DNA of 64,000 bases from Streptomyces poriferorum (GCF_019399235.1 NZ_JAELVH010000017.1:32659-96658); one strand, 5' to 3'; shown: positions 8,476-17,455, counted from the stretch's first letter. The notes: generated from the letters alone by a model not told the origin. Numbers and translations are program-made.

Positions 8476-9916
8476 CGAGGACGACCTGGGTGCCGCGTTC
8501 GGGCGCCGGCACCATGCCGAACGAGCCGCTCAGCTCGCCCTCCACCAGCGTCCGCACGATCTGGAGGCCCAGATTCCCGGCGCGCTGCGGGTCGAATCCC
8601 TCGGGCAGGCCGCAGCCGTCGTCCTGAACGGTGATCAGCAACCGCCCTTCCGTGGGCGAACCGCCGCGCACCGCGGAGACCTCGACCGTGCCGGACTCGG
8701 CCACGCCGAACGCGTGCTCCAGGGCGTTCTGCAGCACCTCGGTGAGGACCATCGCCAGCGGAGTGGCCACTTCGGCGTCGAGGACGCCGAAACGTCCGGT
8801 GCGCCGGCAGGTGACCTTGCCCGGGGAGATCTCGGCGACCATGGCGATGACCCGGTCGGCGATCTCGTCGAACTCCACCCGCTCGTCCAGATTCTGGGAC
8901 AGCGTCTCATGGACGATGGCGATCGAACCGACGCGCCGCACCGCCTCGTTGAGCGCCTCGCGGCCCTGCGGGGAGTCCATCCGACGGGCCTGGAGACGCA
9001 ACAGGGCGGCCACCGTCTGGAGGTTGTTCTTCACCCGGTGGTGGATCTCCCGGATGGTGGCGTCCTTGGTGATCAACTCACGTTCACGACGGCGCAGTTC
9101 GGTGACGTCGCGCAGCAGGACCAGCGAGCCGATGCGGACACCCTTGGGCTTGAGGGGGATCGCCCGGAGCTGGATCACGCCGCCCGCGCACTCGACCTCG
9201 AACTCCCGTGGCGCGTAACCGCTGGCCAGTTTGACCAGCGCCTCGTCCACCGGGCCGCGGGAGGGCGCGAGTTCGGCGGTGATCCCGCCGAGGTGCTGTC
9301 CGACCAGGTCGGAGGCGAGGCCCAGGCGGTGGTAGGCGGAGAGGCCGTTGGGGCTGGCGTACTGGACGACACCGTCGGCGTCGAGCCGGACCAGTCCGTC
9401 GCCGACCCGCGGCGAGGCGTCCATGTCGACCTGCTGGCCCGGGAACGGGAAGGAGCCGGCCGCGATCATCTGCGCCAGGTCGGAGGCGGACTGGAGGTAG
9501 GTGAGCTCCAGCCGGGACGGGGTGCGGACCGTGAGCAGGTTGGTGTTGCGCGCGATGACACCCAGCACGCGGCCCTCCCTGCGTACGGGGATCGACTCGA
9601 CCCGTACGGGGACCTCCTCCCGCCACTCCGGGTCGCCCTCGCGCACGATCCGGCCCTCGTCCAGCGCCGCGTCCAGCAGCGGACGGCGGCCGCGCGGCAC
9701 CAGATGGCCGACCATGTCGTCCTGGTAGGAGGTGGGGCCGGTGTTGGGCCGCATCTGGGCGACGGACACGTAGCGCGTTCCGTCACGTGTGGGGACCCAG
9801 AGAACGAGGTCGGCGAAGGACAGGTCGGAGAGCAGCTGCCACTCCGAGACCAGCAGATGGAGCCACTCGAGGTCGGTGTCACTCAGGGCGGTGTGCTGGC
9901 GGACGAGGTCGTTCAT
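8450..9916 (-). CDS. PAS-domain sensor histidine kinase (HisKA_2 type)
   Basis: A 488-residue cytoplasmic kinase. The N-terminal ~150 residues match the H_kinase_N (GAF-like) domain and a PAS domain follows. The dimerisation/phosphoacceptor segment IREIHHRVKNNLQT contains His292/His293. The ATPase domain has the N-box TEVLQNALEHAF, then DDGCGLP and GNLGLQIV. There are no membrane segments, so it senses an internal signal. No response regulator lies alongside, making it an orphan kinase. The start chosen is ATG 9916; the GTG three codons upstream is an equally likely start. In S. coelicolor the equivalent gene (SCO5239, from memory) neighbours the small RNA scr5239. Confidence 0.9.
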   Translation of the reverse strand: MNDLVRQHTALSDTDLEWLHLLVSEWQLLSDLSFADLVLWVPTRDGTRYVSVAQMRPNTGPTSYQDDMVGHLVPRGRRPLLDAALDEGRIVREGDPEWREEVPVRVESIPVRREGRVLGVIARNTNLLTVRTPSRLELTYLQSASDLAQMIAAGSFPFPGQQVDMDASPRVGDGLVRLDADGVVQYASPNGLSAYHRLGLASDLVGQHLGGITAELAPSRGPVDEALVKLASGYAPREFEVECAGGVIQLRAIPLKPKGVRIGSLVLLRDVTELRRRERELITKDATIREIHHRVKNNLQTVAALLRLQARRMDSPQGREALNEAVRRVGSIAIVHETLSQNLDERVEFDEIADRVIAMVAEISPGKVTCRRTGRFGVLDAEVATPLAMVLTEVLQNALEHAFGVAESGTVEVSAVRGGSPTEGRLLITVQDDGCGLPEGFDPQRAGNLGLQIVRTLVEGELSGSFGMVPAPERGTQVVLDIPVRADK

Positions 9917-10022
9917 GGAGGGCACGTGTGCGAGCGTACCTGTGGATGCGGACAGGTTCCGAACCGGACGGCCCACCCGTACGTGCAAGGAGGAAGGGCC
10001 GGAATTCACCGTGCCCCGTGGA

Positions 10023-10051
10023 TGGACAGCGCGAGTGGTCTAGTCCACAAT
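10023..10051 (+). promoter_or_regulatory. Promoter of the putative small RNA with an overlapping DasR site (dre)
   Basis: A -35 element TGGACA (10023-10028) and a -10 element CACAAT (10046-10051) are separated by exactly 17 bp. The DasR-responsive element AGTGGTCTAGTCCACA (10034-10049) fills the spacer and most of the -10. It matches the consensus ACTGGTCTAGACCACT at 13 of 16 positions. A repressor bound here would block RNA polymerase. That DasR binds it is my inference from the motif and from the neighbouring das/nag genes. Confidence 0.65.
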
Positions 10052-10057
10052 GCTGTA

Positions 10058-10216
10058 GACAGAGCCTCCGCTCTCCCCGCACAGGAGAGCGGAACGAGGT
10101 ACCCGCGCTCTCTGCCCTGACTGCGCCGGGTGCCTCTCCCCGGCCGGGGGCACCGCACACCGCCGGCCGAGCCGATCGCCCGTAACGGGCGGTCCTACTC
10201 CGGGCTGCGGTGCTGG
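10058..10216 (+). ncRNA. Probable small RNA of the scr5239 type
   Basis: The 364-bp gap between the histidine kinase and the SIS gene has no plausible protein but carries a good promoter (10023-10051). After the predicted start come stable hairpins: a 10-bp stem TCCGCTCTCC/GGAGAGCGGA near 10067-10093, a GC-rich stem near 10130-10170, and a terminator-like stem at 10174-10194 with loop TAA. S. coelicolor has a conserved 159-nt small RNA, scr5239, in the matching gap upstream of SCO5239; it acts post-transcriptionally on dagA and metE. The identity rests on position and structure. The ends are approximate, placed from the promoter and the reported length. Confidence 0.6.
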
Positions 10217-10280
10217 TCGGGCTGAGGGTCCCGGCCCGGCGCCGCGGCCCGCGGGTGTTTCCGGAGGCGGTTTCGGCGGG

Positions 10281-11351
10281 TCAGCGGGTTTCCGTGACCT
10301 TCGCGAGCGCGCGCGGCGCGTCCGGGTCCTGGCCGCGTGCGATCGTCACCTCGTAGGCCAGCATCTGCAGCGGCAGGATCTCCAGGATCGGCTGGACCTC
10401 CTCGGCGACCCCGGCCGTCGGCAGCACGAAGCCCGCGGAGGCCGCTTCCACCTGGGCCTTCGGGCCGACCACGAAGAGGTCCGCACCACGCCCGCGCAGC
10501 CGGTCGAGCACCGGCTGGAGTGCCTCGCCGCCCCGGCCGTCGGTGACCACGGCGATCACCGGGGAGATGTTGTCGACCATGGCGAGCGGACCGTGCAGCA
10601 GATCGGCGCCCGAGTAGGACAGGGCGGGGATGTAGCTCGTCTCCATCAGCTTCAGGGCGGCCTCCTTGGCTGTGGGATAGCCGTATCCGCGTGAGGTGAT
10701 GACCATGCGCTCGGCGAAGCGGTAGCGGGACGCCAGGACCCTGACCTCGTCCTTGCGCGCCAGGATCGCCCCGGCGAGTTCCGGCAGGATCGCGGCCGCC
10801 GCACCGTCGCCGCCGCGCAGCCCTTCCACGAAGAGGTACAGGCAGAGCAGGGAGGCGGTGTACGTCTTGGTGGCGGGCAGGGCCTTCTCCGGCCCCGCCA
10901 GGATGTCGATGTGGTACTCGGAGACCGCGGCGAGCGGTGAGTCCGGGCTGTTGGTGACCGCCAGCGTGACCGCGCCGGCCTCCCGGGCGGCCTTCGTCGA
11001 GGCCACCAGGTCGGGCGAGCCGCCGGACTGGCTCACGGTGATGACCAGGACGTCCCTGAGGTCCGGCTTCGCGCCGTACGCGGTGGTCGTGGACATCGAG
11101 GCCAGGCCGCAGGGCAGACCGAGCGTGATCTCCAGCAGGTACTTCGCATAGAGCGCGGCGTTGTCCGACGTGCCGCGGGCGGTGAGCAGGACGAAGCGTG
11201 GCTTCCGGCCCGCGATCTCGGCGGCGACCGCCCGGATGGCGGGTGCCCCGCGGTCGAGGATGCGCCGCAGCATCTCGGGCTGCTCGGCCATCTCGCCGGA
11301 CATGATCCGGCCGGGCTGCTCGCCCTCGTCGGCCGGGTACGTGGCGGACAT
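10281..11351 (-). CDS. SIS-domain amino-sugar isomerase/deaminase
   Basis: A 356-residue protein with two SIS (sugar isomerase) domains and no glutaminase domain. The first contains LLTARGTSDNAALYAK and VSQSGGSPDL, the sugar-phosphate loop. The second contains ITSRGYGYPTAKEAALKLME, as in the isomerase half of GlmS. Such proteins act as NagB-II type glucosamine-6-phosphate deaminases or ketose-amine isomerases. It is divergent from nagB, and the shared 216-bp region contains a dre site, so it probably belongs to the DasR regulon. Having both a SIS-type and a classical NagB enzyme suggests redundancy or a related substrate. Confidence 0.82.
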   Translation of the reverse strand: MSATYPADEGEQPGRIMSGEMAEQPEMLRRILDRGAPAIRAVAAEIAGRKPRFVLLTARGTSDNAALYAKYLLEITLGLPCGLASMSTTTAYGAKPDLRDVLVITVSQSGGSPDLVASTKAAREAGAVTLAVTNSPDSPLAAVSEYHIDILAGPEKALPATKTYTASLLCLYLFVEGLRGGDGAAAAILPELAGAILARKDEVRVLASRYRFAERMVITSRGYGYPTAKEAALKLMETSYIPALSYSGADLLHGPLAMVDNISPVIAVVTDGRGGEALQPVLDRLRGRGADLFVVGPKAQVEAASAGFVLPTAGVAEEVQPILEILPLQMLAYEVTIARGQDPDAPRALAKVTETR

Positions 11352-11522
11352 GTCTGGTGCCTCCCGGGGTGTCGCGGTGCGTCGGTCAAGTCAACACGGG
11401 GCACCGCGGGCCCGCCAGCGGACAGCCCCGGCGGGGACGCGCCCGCGCGCCCCGAAACGTATGGCCGGCAGACGCCCGGGGGCCGTGTCCAGGGGCGGGA
11501 GTTCTGCTAGATTAGGACTTAG

Positions 11523-11538
11523 ATTGGTCTATACCACA
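11523..11538. promoter_or_regulatory. DasR-responsive element (dre) upstream of nagB
   Basis: ATTGGTCTATACCACA closely matches the dre consensus ACTGGTCTAGACCACT. It lies 30 bp upstream of the nagB start and overlaps a possible -35 (TTGGTC, 11524-11529) that pairs with a -10 TCTAGA at 11548-11553. That promoter would give an almost leaderless nagB mRNA. DasR control of nagB is established in S. coelicolor. Confidence 0.85.
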
Positions 11539-11567
11539 TGTCTTCACTCTAGATCGGCAGGCCCCGC

Positions 11568-12353
11568 GTGGAAGTTGTCATCGTCCCGGACGCCAAGGCA
11601 GGCGGCGAACTGATCGCGGGGGCCATCGGCGCCCTGCTCAGCCGTAAGCCCGACGCCCTTCTCGGCGTTGCCACCGGATCGACCCCGCTGCCCATCTACC
11701 GGGCGCTGGCCGAGAAGGTCCGCTCCGGCGCGGTGGACGCGTCGCGCGCCCGCATCTGCCAGCTCGACGAGTACGTGGGGCTGCCGGCGGGCCACCCGGA
11801 GTCGTACCGCTCCGTGGTGCTGCGCGAGGTCGTCGAGCCGCTCGGGCTCTCCGAGGCGTCGTTCATGGGCCCCGACGGCTCCGCCGAGGACGTCCAGGCC
11901 GCCTGCGAGGCGTACGACCAGGCACTCGCCGACGCCGGCGGGGTGGACCTCCAGCTGCTCGGCATCGGCACGGACGGGCACATCGGCTTCAACGAGCCGT
12001 GCTCCTCACTCGCCTCGCGCACCCGCATCAAGACGCTGACCGATCAGACGCGGGTCGACAACGCGCGCTTCTTCGACAACGACATCGAGCAGGTGCCGCA
12101 CCACGTCATCACCCAGGGCATCGGCACCATCCTGGAGTCCCGCCACCCGATCCTGCTCGCGACGGGCGAGGGCAAGGCGGACGCCGTGGCGCAGACGGTC
12201 GAGGGGCCGGTCGCCGCGATCGTGCCCGCGTCGGCGCTGCAGCTGCACCCGCACGCGACGGTCGTGGTCGACGAGGCGGCGGCGTCCAAGCTGAAGCTGG
12301 CGGACTACTTCCGCGCCACCTATGCGGCGAAGCCGCTGTGGCAGGGTATTTAG
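11568..12353 (+). CDS. nagB: Glucosamine-6-phosphate deaminase
   Basis: A 261-residue NagB. It converts glucosamine-6-phosphate to fructose-6-phosphate and ammonia, the last dedicated step of GlcNAc use. The phosphate loop VATGSTPLPIYRAL, the active-site QLDEYVG and the catalytic segment GIGTDGHIGFNEP (base Asp, His) are present, as is SRTRIKTLT. The GTG start at 11568 begins directly with the conserved VEVVIVPDAKAG. Glucosamine-6-phosphate is the effector that releases DasR from DNA, so this enzyme also lowers the inducer level. The gene is monocistronic, with a terminator downstream. Confidence 0.95.
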   Translation: MEVVIVPDAKAGGELIAGAIGALLSRKPDALLGVATGSTPLPIYRALAEKVRSGAVDASRARICQLDEYVGLPAGHPESYRSVVLREVVEPLGLSEASFMGPDGSAEDVQAACEAYDQALADAGGVDLQLLGIGTDGHIGFNEPCSSLASRTRIKTLTDQTRVDNARFFDNDIEQVPHHVITQGIGTILESRHPILLATGEGKADAVAQTVEGPVAAIVPASALQLHPHATVVVDEAAASKLKLADYFRATYAAKPLWQGI

Positions 12354-12376
12354 TTCTGGTTCTTATCGGTACGCGG

Positions 12377-12410
12377 GAGGGCCGGGGCACCGTGTGGTGT
12401 CCCGGCCCTC
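12377..12410. terminator. Terminator after nagB
   Basis: A 15-bp stem with one G-U wobble (12377-12391 with 12396-12410) and a 4-nt loop, followed by CTTGTG. It starts 24 bp after the nagB stop. Confidence 0.8.
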
Positions 12411-12435
12411 TTGTGTGCGGGGGCGTCCCGCGTGG

Positions 12436-12577
12436 GCCTTCCGCCCTCGATCGCCGGGCGGGCTCGAATGTGACGGCCCGCCCGTCCTGTGGGGGCTTTG
12501 TCCTCAATCGCCGGACAGGCTTGATTCTGCCCGGCTGGGCTCGGTCGTGCCCGGACGGGCTTGATCGTGCCCTGGTT
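12436..12577. repeat. Degenerate short repeats beyond the dasD 3' end
   Basis: The stretch contains several related copies of a motif like AATCGCCGGACAGGCTTGA and near-tandem 20-bp units beginning CCCGG (about 12530-12569), running up to the dasD stop codon. Similar short motifs are scattered between genes in many Streptomyces. There is no coding potential. Confidence 0.5.
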
Positions 12578-14116
12578 CTACTTCGGCGACACGATCGCTT
12601 CCGCGGCTGCGAGGCCGCAGACCCTGGCGGCGCCGTGGGTGGCGATGTGGAGGGCGCCCCTGGGGTCGGACTGGGGGACGCCCATCTCGACCACGATCGT
12701 GTCCGGGCGCGCCGCGAGCACCGCGTCGAGAGCCTCGGTCATCCACGGGTGGCGGTGCGCGTCGCGGACGACCGCGACGATGCGCCGCTCCCCCGCGGCC
12801 CGCAGCGCCCCGGTCCCGGGTGCCTCGGTCTCGCCGCTGTACGTACCGGTCTCGGTGCCCGGCAGCAGCCTGGTCAGTTCGGCGGCGACGCCCCATGGTG
12901 TCTCGTCACCGACGGCGATGTTCGCGACCGGGGTGAACGCGGCGACGTACGGGGGCTCGGTGAGCGGCTCGCCCGTGCCGGTCACCTTCACTGCGCGGCG
13001 GGCGGCGGTCAGGCCGACGTCCGAACCGATGCCCGTGCTGTGTCCGGTGCCGGGCGCGGTCCCCTCCTGCACTGCCGCGCCCGGCTCCGAGACAGCCCCC
13101 CTGGCCCGGCGCGTCCACGACGCGAGGGCCCGTACCCGGGCGGCGGCGTCCGCCAGCCGCTCCTCGGGCAGTTCGCCGGCCCGGACCGCCGCGACCAGCG
13201 CGTCGCGCAGCCGCAGGACCGTGCTGTCGTCGTCGAGGCCGCCGCCGACGCAGAGCGCGTCGGCACCCGCCGCGATCGCGAGGACGGAGCCGCGCTCGAT
13301 CCCGTACGTCGAGGCGATGGCCTGCATCTCCACGGCGTCGGTGACGATCAGGCCGTCGTAGCCCAGCTCCTCGCGCAGCAGACCGGTCAGGATCTGCGGG
13401 CTCAGGGTCGCCGGGCGGTGCGGGTCGAGCGCGGGAAGCAGGATATGCGCGCTCATCACCGATTTGGAACCCGCTGCGATGGCCGCCCGGAAAGGCACGA
13501 GCTCACGGGCGTGCAGGGTCTCCAGATCCACGTCGATGCGGGGCAGCGCGTGGTGCGAGTCGACCGCGGTGTCGCCGTGCCCCGGGAAGTGCTTGGTGCA
13601 GGCGGCGACGCCGGCGGCCTGGAGGCCCTCGACGTATGCGGCGGTGTGCCGGGCGACCAGGTGGGGGTCGGCGCCGAAGGACCGCACCCCGATGACCGGG
13701 TTGCCGGGGTTGGAGTTGACGTCCGCGGAGGGCGCCCAGTTGAGGTTGACGCCGCAGTCGGCGAGCCGGCGGCCCAGCTCCTGGGCGACGGCACGGGTCA
13801 GGGCGACGTCGTCGACGGAGCCGAGCGCCAGGTTGCCCGGGAAGGACGAGCCGTGCCGCACCTCCAGACGGGTGACGTCGCCACCCTCCTCGTCGATCGC
13901 GACGAGCACGTCGTCACGCTCGGCACGGAGCTGGGCGGTGAGCGCGGCGAGCTGCTCGGGCGATTCGATGTTGCGGCCGAACAGCCCGACGGAGGAGAGG
14001 CCTTCGCCGACCCGGCGCAGCAGCCAGTCCGGTGCCGTGGTGCCGGTGAAACCCGGCTGCAGGACGGCGAGGGCGTCGCGGGTGACGGTGTCCGTGGTGG
14101 ATACGAGGGTGGTCAT
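12578..14116 (-). CDS. dasD: GH3 beta-N-acetylglucosaminidase (DasD)
   Basis: A 512-residue glycoside hydrolase family 3 enzyme of the NagZ subgroup. The signature TKHFPGHGDTAVDSHHALP carries the His/Asp pair that replaces a separate acid/base residue in this subgroup. The nucleophile is the Asp in VTDAVEMQAI. There is no signal peptide, so it hydrolyses imported chitobiose inside the cell to GlcNAc. The gene directly follows dasC (8 bp apart) and ends the dasABCD order. The ATG at 14116 sits just after dasC. The C-terminal ~150 residues form the usual second GH3 domain. Confidence 0.92.
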   Translation of the reverse strand: MTTLVSTTDTVTRDALAVLQPGFTGTTAPDWLLRRVGEGLSSVGLFGRNIESPEQLAALTAQLRAERDDVLVAIDEEGGDVTRLEVRHGSSFPGNLALGSVDDVALTRAVAQELGRRLADCGVNLNWAPSADVNSNPGNPVIGVRSFGADPHLVARHTAAYVEGLQAAGVAACTKHFPGHGDTAVDSHHALPRIDVDLETLHARELVPFRAAIAAGSKSVMSAHILLPALDPHRPATLSPQILTGLLREELGYDGLIVTDAVEMQAIASTYGIERGSVLAIAAGADALCVGGGLDDDSTVLRLRDALVAAVRAGELPEERLADAAARVRALASWTRRARGAVSEPGAAVQEGTAPGTGHSTGIGSDVGLTAARRAVKVTGTGEPLTEPPYVAAFTPVANIAVGDETPWGVAAELTRLLPGTETGTYSGETEAPGTGALRAAGERRIVAVVRDAHRHPWMTEALDAVLAARPDTIVVEMGVPQSDPRGALHIATHGAARVCGLAAAEAIVSPK

Positions 14117-14124
14117 GGAAGTCG

Positions 14125-14955
14125 TTATCCCTTCACTGCGCCGTCGGTGAGACCGCTGACGGCCTTGCGCTGCAGGTAGATGAAGAGGATCAGGATCGGG
14201 ATCGCGAAGAGCGAGGAGGCTGCCATGGTCGCTCCCCAGTCGTCCCCGAACGCGGTCTGGAACTGCGAGAGCCAGAGCGGAAGGGTCTGGGACTCGATGT
14301 CCTTGTTGAGGATGAGGACGAGCGGGAACTCGTTCCAGGCGGTGATGAAACCGAAGAGCGAGGTCGCCATCAGGCCGGGGCCGAGCAGGGGCAGGATCAC
14401 CTTCCTGAACGCCTGCGGGCGGGTGCAGCCGTCGACCATGGCGGACTCCTCCAGCTCCTTGGGCACGGCGGCGACGTAGCCGCGCAGCGTCAGGATGGTG
14501 AAGGGCAGGACCATCATCATGTAGAAGGCCGTCAGCGGGACCAGGCTGTTCAGCATGTCCGCATCGCGGACCAGCATGTAGATCGCGATGACCATGACTT
14601 CCCAGGGCGCCATCTGCGCGATCATGAACGTCAGCAGGATGCCCCGGCGGCCCTTGAAGCGCATGCGGGCCATCGCGAAGGATGCCAGCAGCGCGATCAC
14701 CAGCGAGGCGACCACGGAGACGATCGTCACCGTGAACGAGTTGCGGACCAGGGTCCAGAAGTGGTCGGCCGCCATCGCCTTCTTGAAGTGCTCGAAGGTG
14801 ATGTCGGTGGGGAACCACACCGGGGTGTCCGTGATGATGTCGCCGGTCGGCTTGAAGGCCGTGCTGAACATCCAGTAGACGGGGAAAGCGAAGCCTATGA
14901 AGAGGACGACAGCCGTCAGGTTGGGCCAGATCCGGCCGAACAGTGAGCGCTTCAC
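14125..14955 (-). CDS. dasC: Chitobiose ABC transporter permease DasC
   Basis: A 276-residue inner-membrane permease of the MalG type with six predicted helices. The cytoplasmic EAA loop EESAMVDGCTRPQAFRKVILP couples to the ATPase. With DasA (binding protein) and DasB it imports N,N'-diacetylchitobiose. No ATPase gene is present, as expected for Streptomyces, where MsiK energises several sugar transporters. The GTG at 14955 overlaps the dasB stop by four bases (GTGA), indicating translational coupling. Confidence 0.93.
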   Translation of the reverse strand: MKRSLFGRIWPNLTAVVLFIGFAFPVYWMFSTAFKPTGDIITDTPVWFPTDITFEHFKKAMAADHFWTLVRNSFTVTIVSVVASLVIALLASFAMARMRFKGRRGILLTFMIAQMAPWEVMVIAIYMLVRDADMLNSLVPLTAFYMMMVLPFTILTLRGYVAAVPKELEESAMVDGCTRPQAFRKVILPLLGPGLMATSLFGFITAWNEFPLVLILNKDIESQTLPLWLSQFQTAFGDDWGATMAASSLFAIPILILFIYLQRKAVSGLTDGAVKG

Positions 14956-15947
14956 AGCTCGTCCTCCTCTTGCTTGAGTACGGTGCGCAGGTAGTAAGCG
15001 GTCATCGCCAGCAGGACGATGATCGTCAGGAACGAGATGGCCGCGCCCATACCGAAGTGCTGGTTGCCGACGCCTTCGACGAACGCGTAGACGGGCAGGG
15101 TCTCGGTGAGCCGGTCCGGGCCGCCGCCGTTGATGGCGAAGAGCTGGGCGAAGGACTTGAAGACCCAGATGACTTCGAGGAACGTCGTGGCCAGCAGGAA
15201 CGGCTTGAGGAAGGGGAGCGTCACCAGGGTGAAGCTCTTCCAGGAGTTGGCGCCGTCGAGCGAGGCGGCCTCGTACAGCTCCTTGGGGATCGTCGTCGAC
15301 GCGGCGTACAGATTGATCGCCACGAACGGGATGGACTGCCAGACGATCACCAGGGTGACCAGCGAGAAGGTGGACAGCTGACTGCTCGTCCAGTTGAAGT
15401 CGGCCATCGAGTGCCAGCCGAGGCTGTCGAGGACGTAGTTGACGACTCCGAACCGCTGGGCGAACAGCCACTGGTAGACCGTAGTAGCCGCGATCATCGG
15501 CATGGCCCAGGCAAGCACCAGGCCCAGCATGAGCACCAGTCGCATCTTCTTGCCCAGCCGCGCGAGCAGAAGACCGACCATCATCCCGATCACCATGATC
15601 AGGACGACGTTGGCGGCGGTGAAGAGAACCGACCGCTCGACAACTCTCCAGAAGTCCGAGCCGCCGAGGACTTCCTTGTAGTTGTCGATACCGTTCCACT
15701 CGGTCAGGTGGAGGATCAACTGGCGCGGGTTGAGGTTCTGGAACGACAGCATGCCGTTCTTGACCAGTGGGTAGCCCAGGAGCACCGCTGTGACGAGCAG
15801 TGCGGGCACGAGGAGGAGGTAAGGGGCTGAGCCACCGGCCCGCCCTCTGCTCGATGCGGCGGGGCCGCCGGAAGGGGCATCGTCCTTGCGGACGCCGGCT
15901 GCCGGGACCGAGTCCGCTTTTTCGGTCTGCACTGACATGCTCGCCAT
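14952..15947 (-). CDS. dasB: Chitobiose ABC transporter permease DasB
   Basis: A 331-residue permease of the MalF type. A polar N-terminal stretch of about 38 residues precedes six hydrophobic helices. The EAA loop (KELYEAASLDGANSWKSF) marks the contact with the ATPase. It pairs with DasC. The start may be ATG 15947 or ATG 15938 (MSVQTEK). The 76-bp gap to dasA has no obvious promoter, so it is probably transcribed from the dasA promoter under DasR control. Confidence 0.93.
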   Translation of the reverse strand: MASMSVQTEKADSVPAAGVRKDDAPSGGPAASSRGRAGGSAPYLLLVPALLVTAVLLGYPLVKNGMLSFQNLNPRQLILHLTEWNGIDNYKEVLGGSDFWRVVERSVLFTAANVVLIMVIGMMVGLLLARLGKKMRLVLMLGLVLAWAMPMIAATTVYQWLFAQRFGVVNYVLDSLGWHSMADFNWTSSQLSTFSLVTLVIVWQSIPFVAINLYAASTTIPKELYEAASLDGANSWKSFTLVTLPFLKPFLLATTFLEVIWVFKSFAQLFAINGGGPDRLTETLPVYAFVEGVGNQHFGMGAAISFLTIIVLLAMTAYYLRTVLKQEEDEL

Positions 15948-16023
15948 CTCTGTCTTGGGCCGTACGGTCGAGTCACGCGGGTGCGCCGGGGGGCGGTTGC
16001 TGTCCGCCCCCCGGCGCGTGCGA

Positions 16024-17307
16024 TCAGCTCTTCTGCGAGAGACGCTTGTTGATCTCCGACTCGACCGCCTTGGCGGCGTCGGCCGGGGACTTTCCGTTCA
16101 GAACCGCGGTCATGTAGCTCTTGATCGGGTTCGGCGCGTTCTCGACAGCGGCCCACTCGGGGATGAGCGGGGTGGTGCCGCCGACGGCGGCGGCCGGGGC
16201 GGCGGCCTCGGCAGCGCCGTTTCCGGTCAGGTTGGAGTTGAGCGACTCCTTGTTCGGGATGACGCCGTTCTCCTTGGCCAGCTGGCCCTCGAACTGGTCG
16301 GACAGGGAGAGCTTCAGGAACTCCTTGGCGAGGTCCTGCTTCTTGCTGCCCGCGGCGACCGCGAAGTTCGAGCCACCGAGGAAGACACCCTCGGGCTTGT
16401 CGGCGGTCTCACCCGGGATGGTGAAGTAGCCGATGTCGCTCTCGATCTTCTTGTTGGCCGCGATGGCCGTGCCGGCCTCCCAGCCCATGCCGATGAAGGC
16501 ACCGACGTTGCCCTTGGCGAAGACCTCGGCCTGCTGCGGGGTGGCCTCGTCCTTGTCCTTGGGAGCCTTGGAGTAGGCCTGGTACTTCTTGTAGAGCTCC
16601 ATGGCCGCGGTGACCTTGGGGTCGGAGAGGTTGGAGACGTACTTGTCCCCTTCCTTCTTCACAAGGTCAGCGCCCTGACCGATGGTCAGGCCGTCGAAGA
16701 AGTACCAGTTCTGGCCGGGCAGGTAGATCGGCTCGGCCTTGCCCTTCGCCTTGATGGCGTCCAGGTCCTTGAAGAACTCGTCCCGCGTCTTCGGGGTATC
16801 CTTGATGCCGGCGTCGGCCCAGACCTTCTTGTTGTAGATGACGACGCGGTTGGCGAAGTACCACGGGGCGGCGTACTGCTTGCCGTCGAAGACCGAGGAC
16901 TCGTTGAGTGCCTCGACCCAGTCGCCGCCGATCTCCTTCTTGAGGTCGCTCAGGTCGGAGAGACCGCCGGTGGCCGCGTACGCCGGGGTCTGGGTGTTGC
17001 CGACCTCGATGACGTCCGGCGGAGTCGACTCGGAGAGAGCCGTGGTGATCTTCTGCTGAATGCCGTCCCACTTCTGGGTCTCGAACTTCAGCTTGGCGCC
17101 GGTCTTCTTCTCGAAGGCAGCGGTCAGATCCTTGGTCCAGCCGGGAGGCGTCGAGCCGTCCATGGCCCAGACAGTCAGCGTCTGGCCCTTGTAACTGTCG
17201 GGGCCGGTCTTCTTGCTGCTGCTGTCAGCCTTGTCGTCCGAGCCACAGGCAGTGGCACCGGCCAACAGAGCCACGACGCCAATGGCCGCGATGAGTCCGC
17301 GCTTCAC
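16024..17307 (-). CDS. dasA: Chitobiose-binding lipoprotein DasA
   Basis: A 427-residue solute-binding protein. The lipoprotein signal sequence ends in the lipobox LAGATACGS, so Cys21 is lipidated and the protein sits on the outer face of the membrane. The rest matches family 1 sugar-binding proteins. In S. coelicolor DasA binds N,N'-diacetylchitobiose, and its loss affects development. Two dre sites upstream (17416-17455) put it under DasR. It is the first gene of dasABCD and divergent from dasR. Confidence 0.95.
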   Translation of the reverse strand: MKRGLIAAIGVVALLAGATACGSDDKADSSSKKTGPDSYKGQTLTVWAMDGSTPPGWTKDLTAAFEKKTGAKLKFETQKWDGIQQKITTALSESTPPDVIEVGNTQTPAYAATGGLSDLSDLKKEIGGDWVEALNESSVFDGKQYAAPWYFANRVVIYNKKVWADAGIKDTPKTRDEFFKDLDAIKAKGKAEPIYLPGQNWYFFDGLTIGQGADLVKKEGDKYVSNLSDPKVTAAMELYKKYQAYSKAPKDKDEATPQQAEVFAKGNVGAFIGMGWEAGTAIAANKKIESDIGYFTIPGETADKPEGVFLGGSNFAVAAGSKKQDLAKEFLKLSLSDQFEGQLAKENGVIPNKESLNSNLTGNGAAEAAAPAAAVGGTTPLIPEWAAVENAPNPIKSYMTAVLNGKSPADAAKAVESEINKRLSQKS

Positions 17308-17415
17308 GACACCCTCCTCAGGGCTGCAAGAGAATTCCCCCCACCACCCGAGAACGCCGTCCGACGCACAATCGCATGCGCCGGGTACTGCCCGTGGGGC
17401 TGGGACCTGGTCTTT

Positions 17416-17431
17416 AATGGTTTAGACCAGT
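17416..17431. promoter_or_regulatory. DasR-responsive element 1, dasA-dasR intergenic region
   Basis: AATGGTTTAGACCAGT matches the dre consensus well. It lies about 110 bp upstream of dasA (minus strand) and 146 bp upstream of the chosen dasR start, so it can serve both genes. Confidence 0.85.
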
Positions 17432-17439
17432 ACCGGGAG

Positions 17440-17455
17440 CTTGGCCTAGACCTTT
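17440..17455. promoter_or_regulatory. DasR-responsive element 2, dasA-dasR intergenic region
   Basis: CTTGGCCTAGACCTTT is a weaker match (core TTGG-CCTAGACC), 8 bp from the first site. Two adjacent dre sites before dasA are known in S. coelicolor. Further half-site-like sequence occurs at 17406-17421. Confidence 0.7.

Noticed and set aside
10281..11351. Calling the SIS gene glmS
   Set aside because: The glutaminase domain is missing and the protein is only 356 residues, so it is a stand-alone SIS protein.
11999..14179. 726-codon plus-strand frame over nagB 3' end and dasD
   Set aside because: It spans the end of nagB, a terminator and repeats in the wrong frame, and is antisense to dasD.
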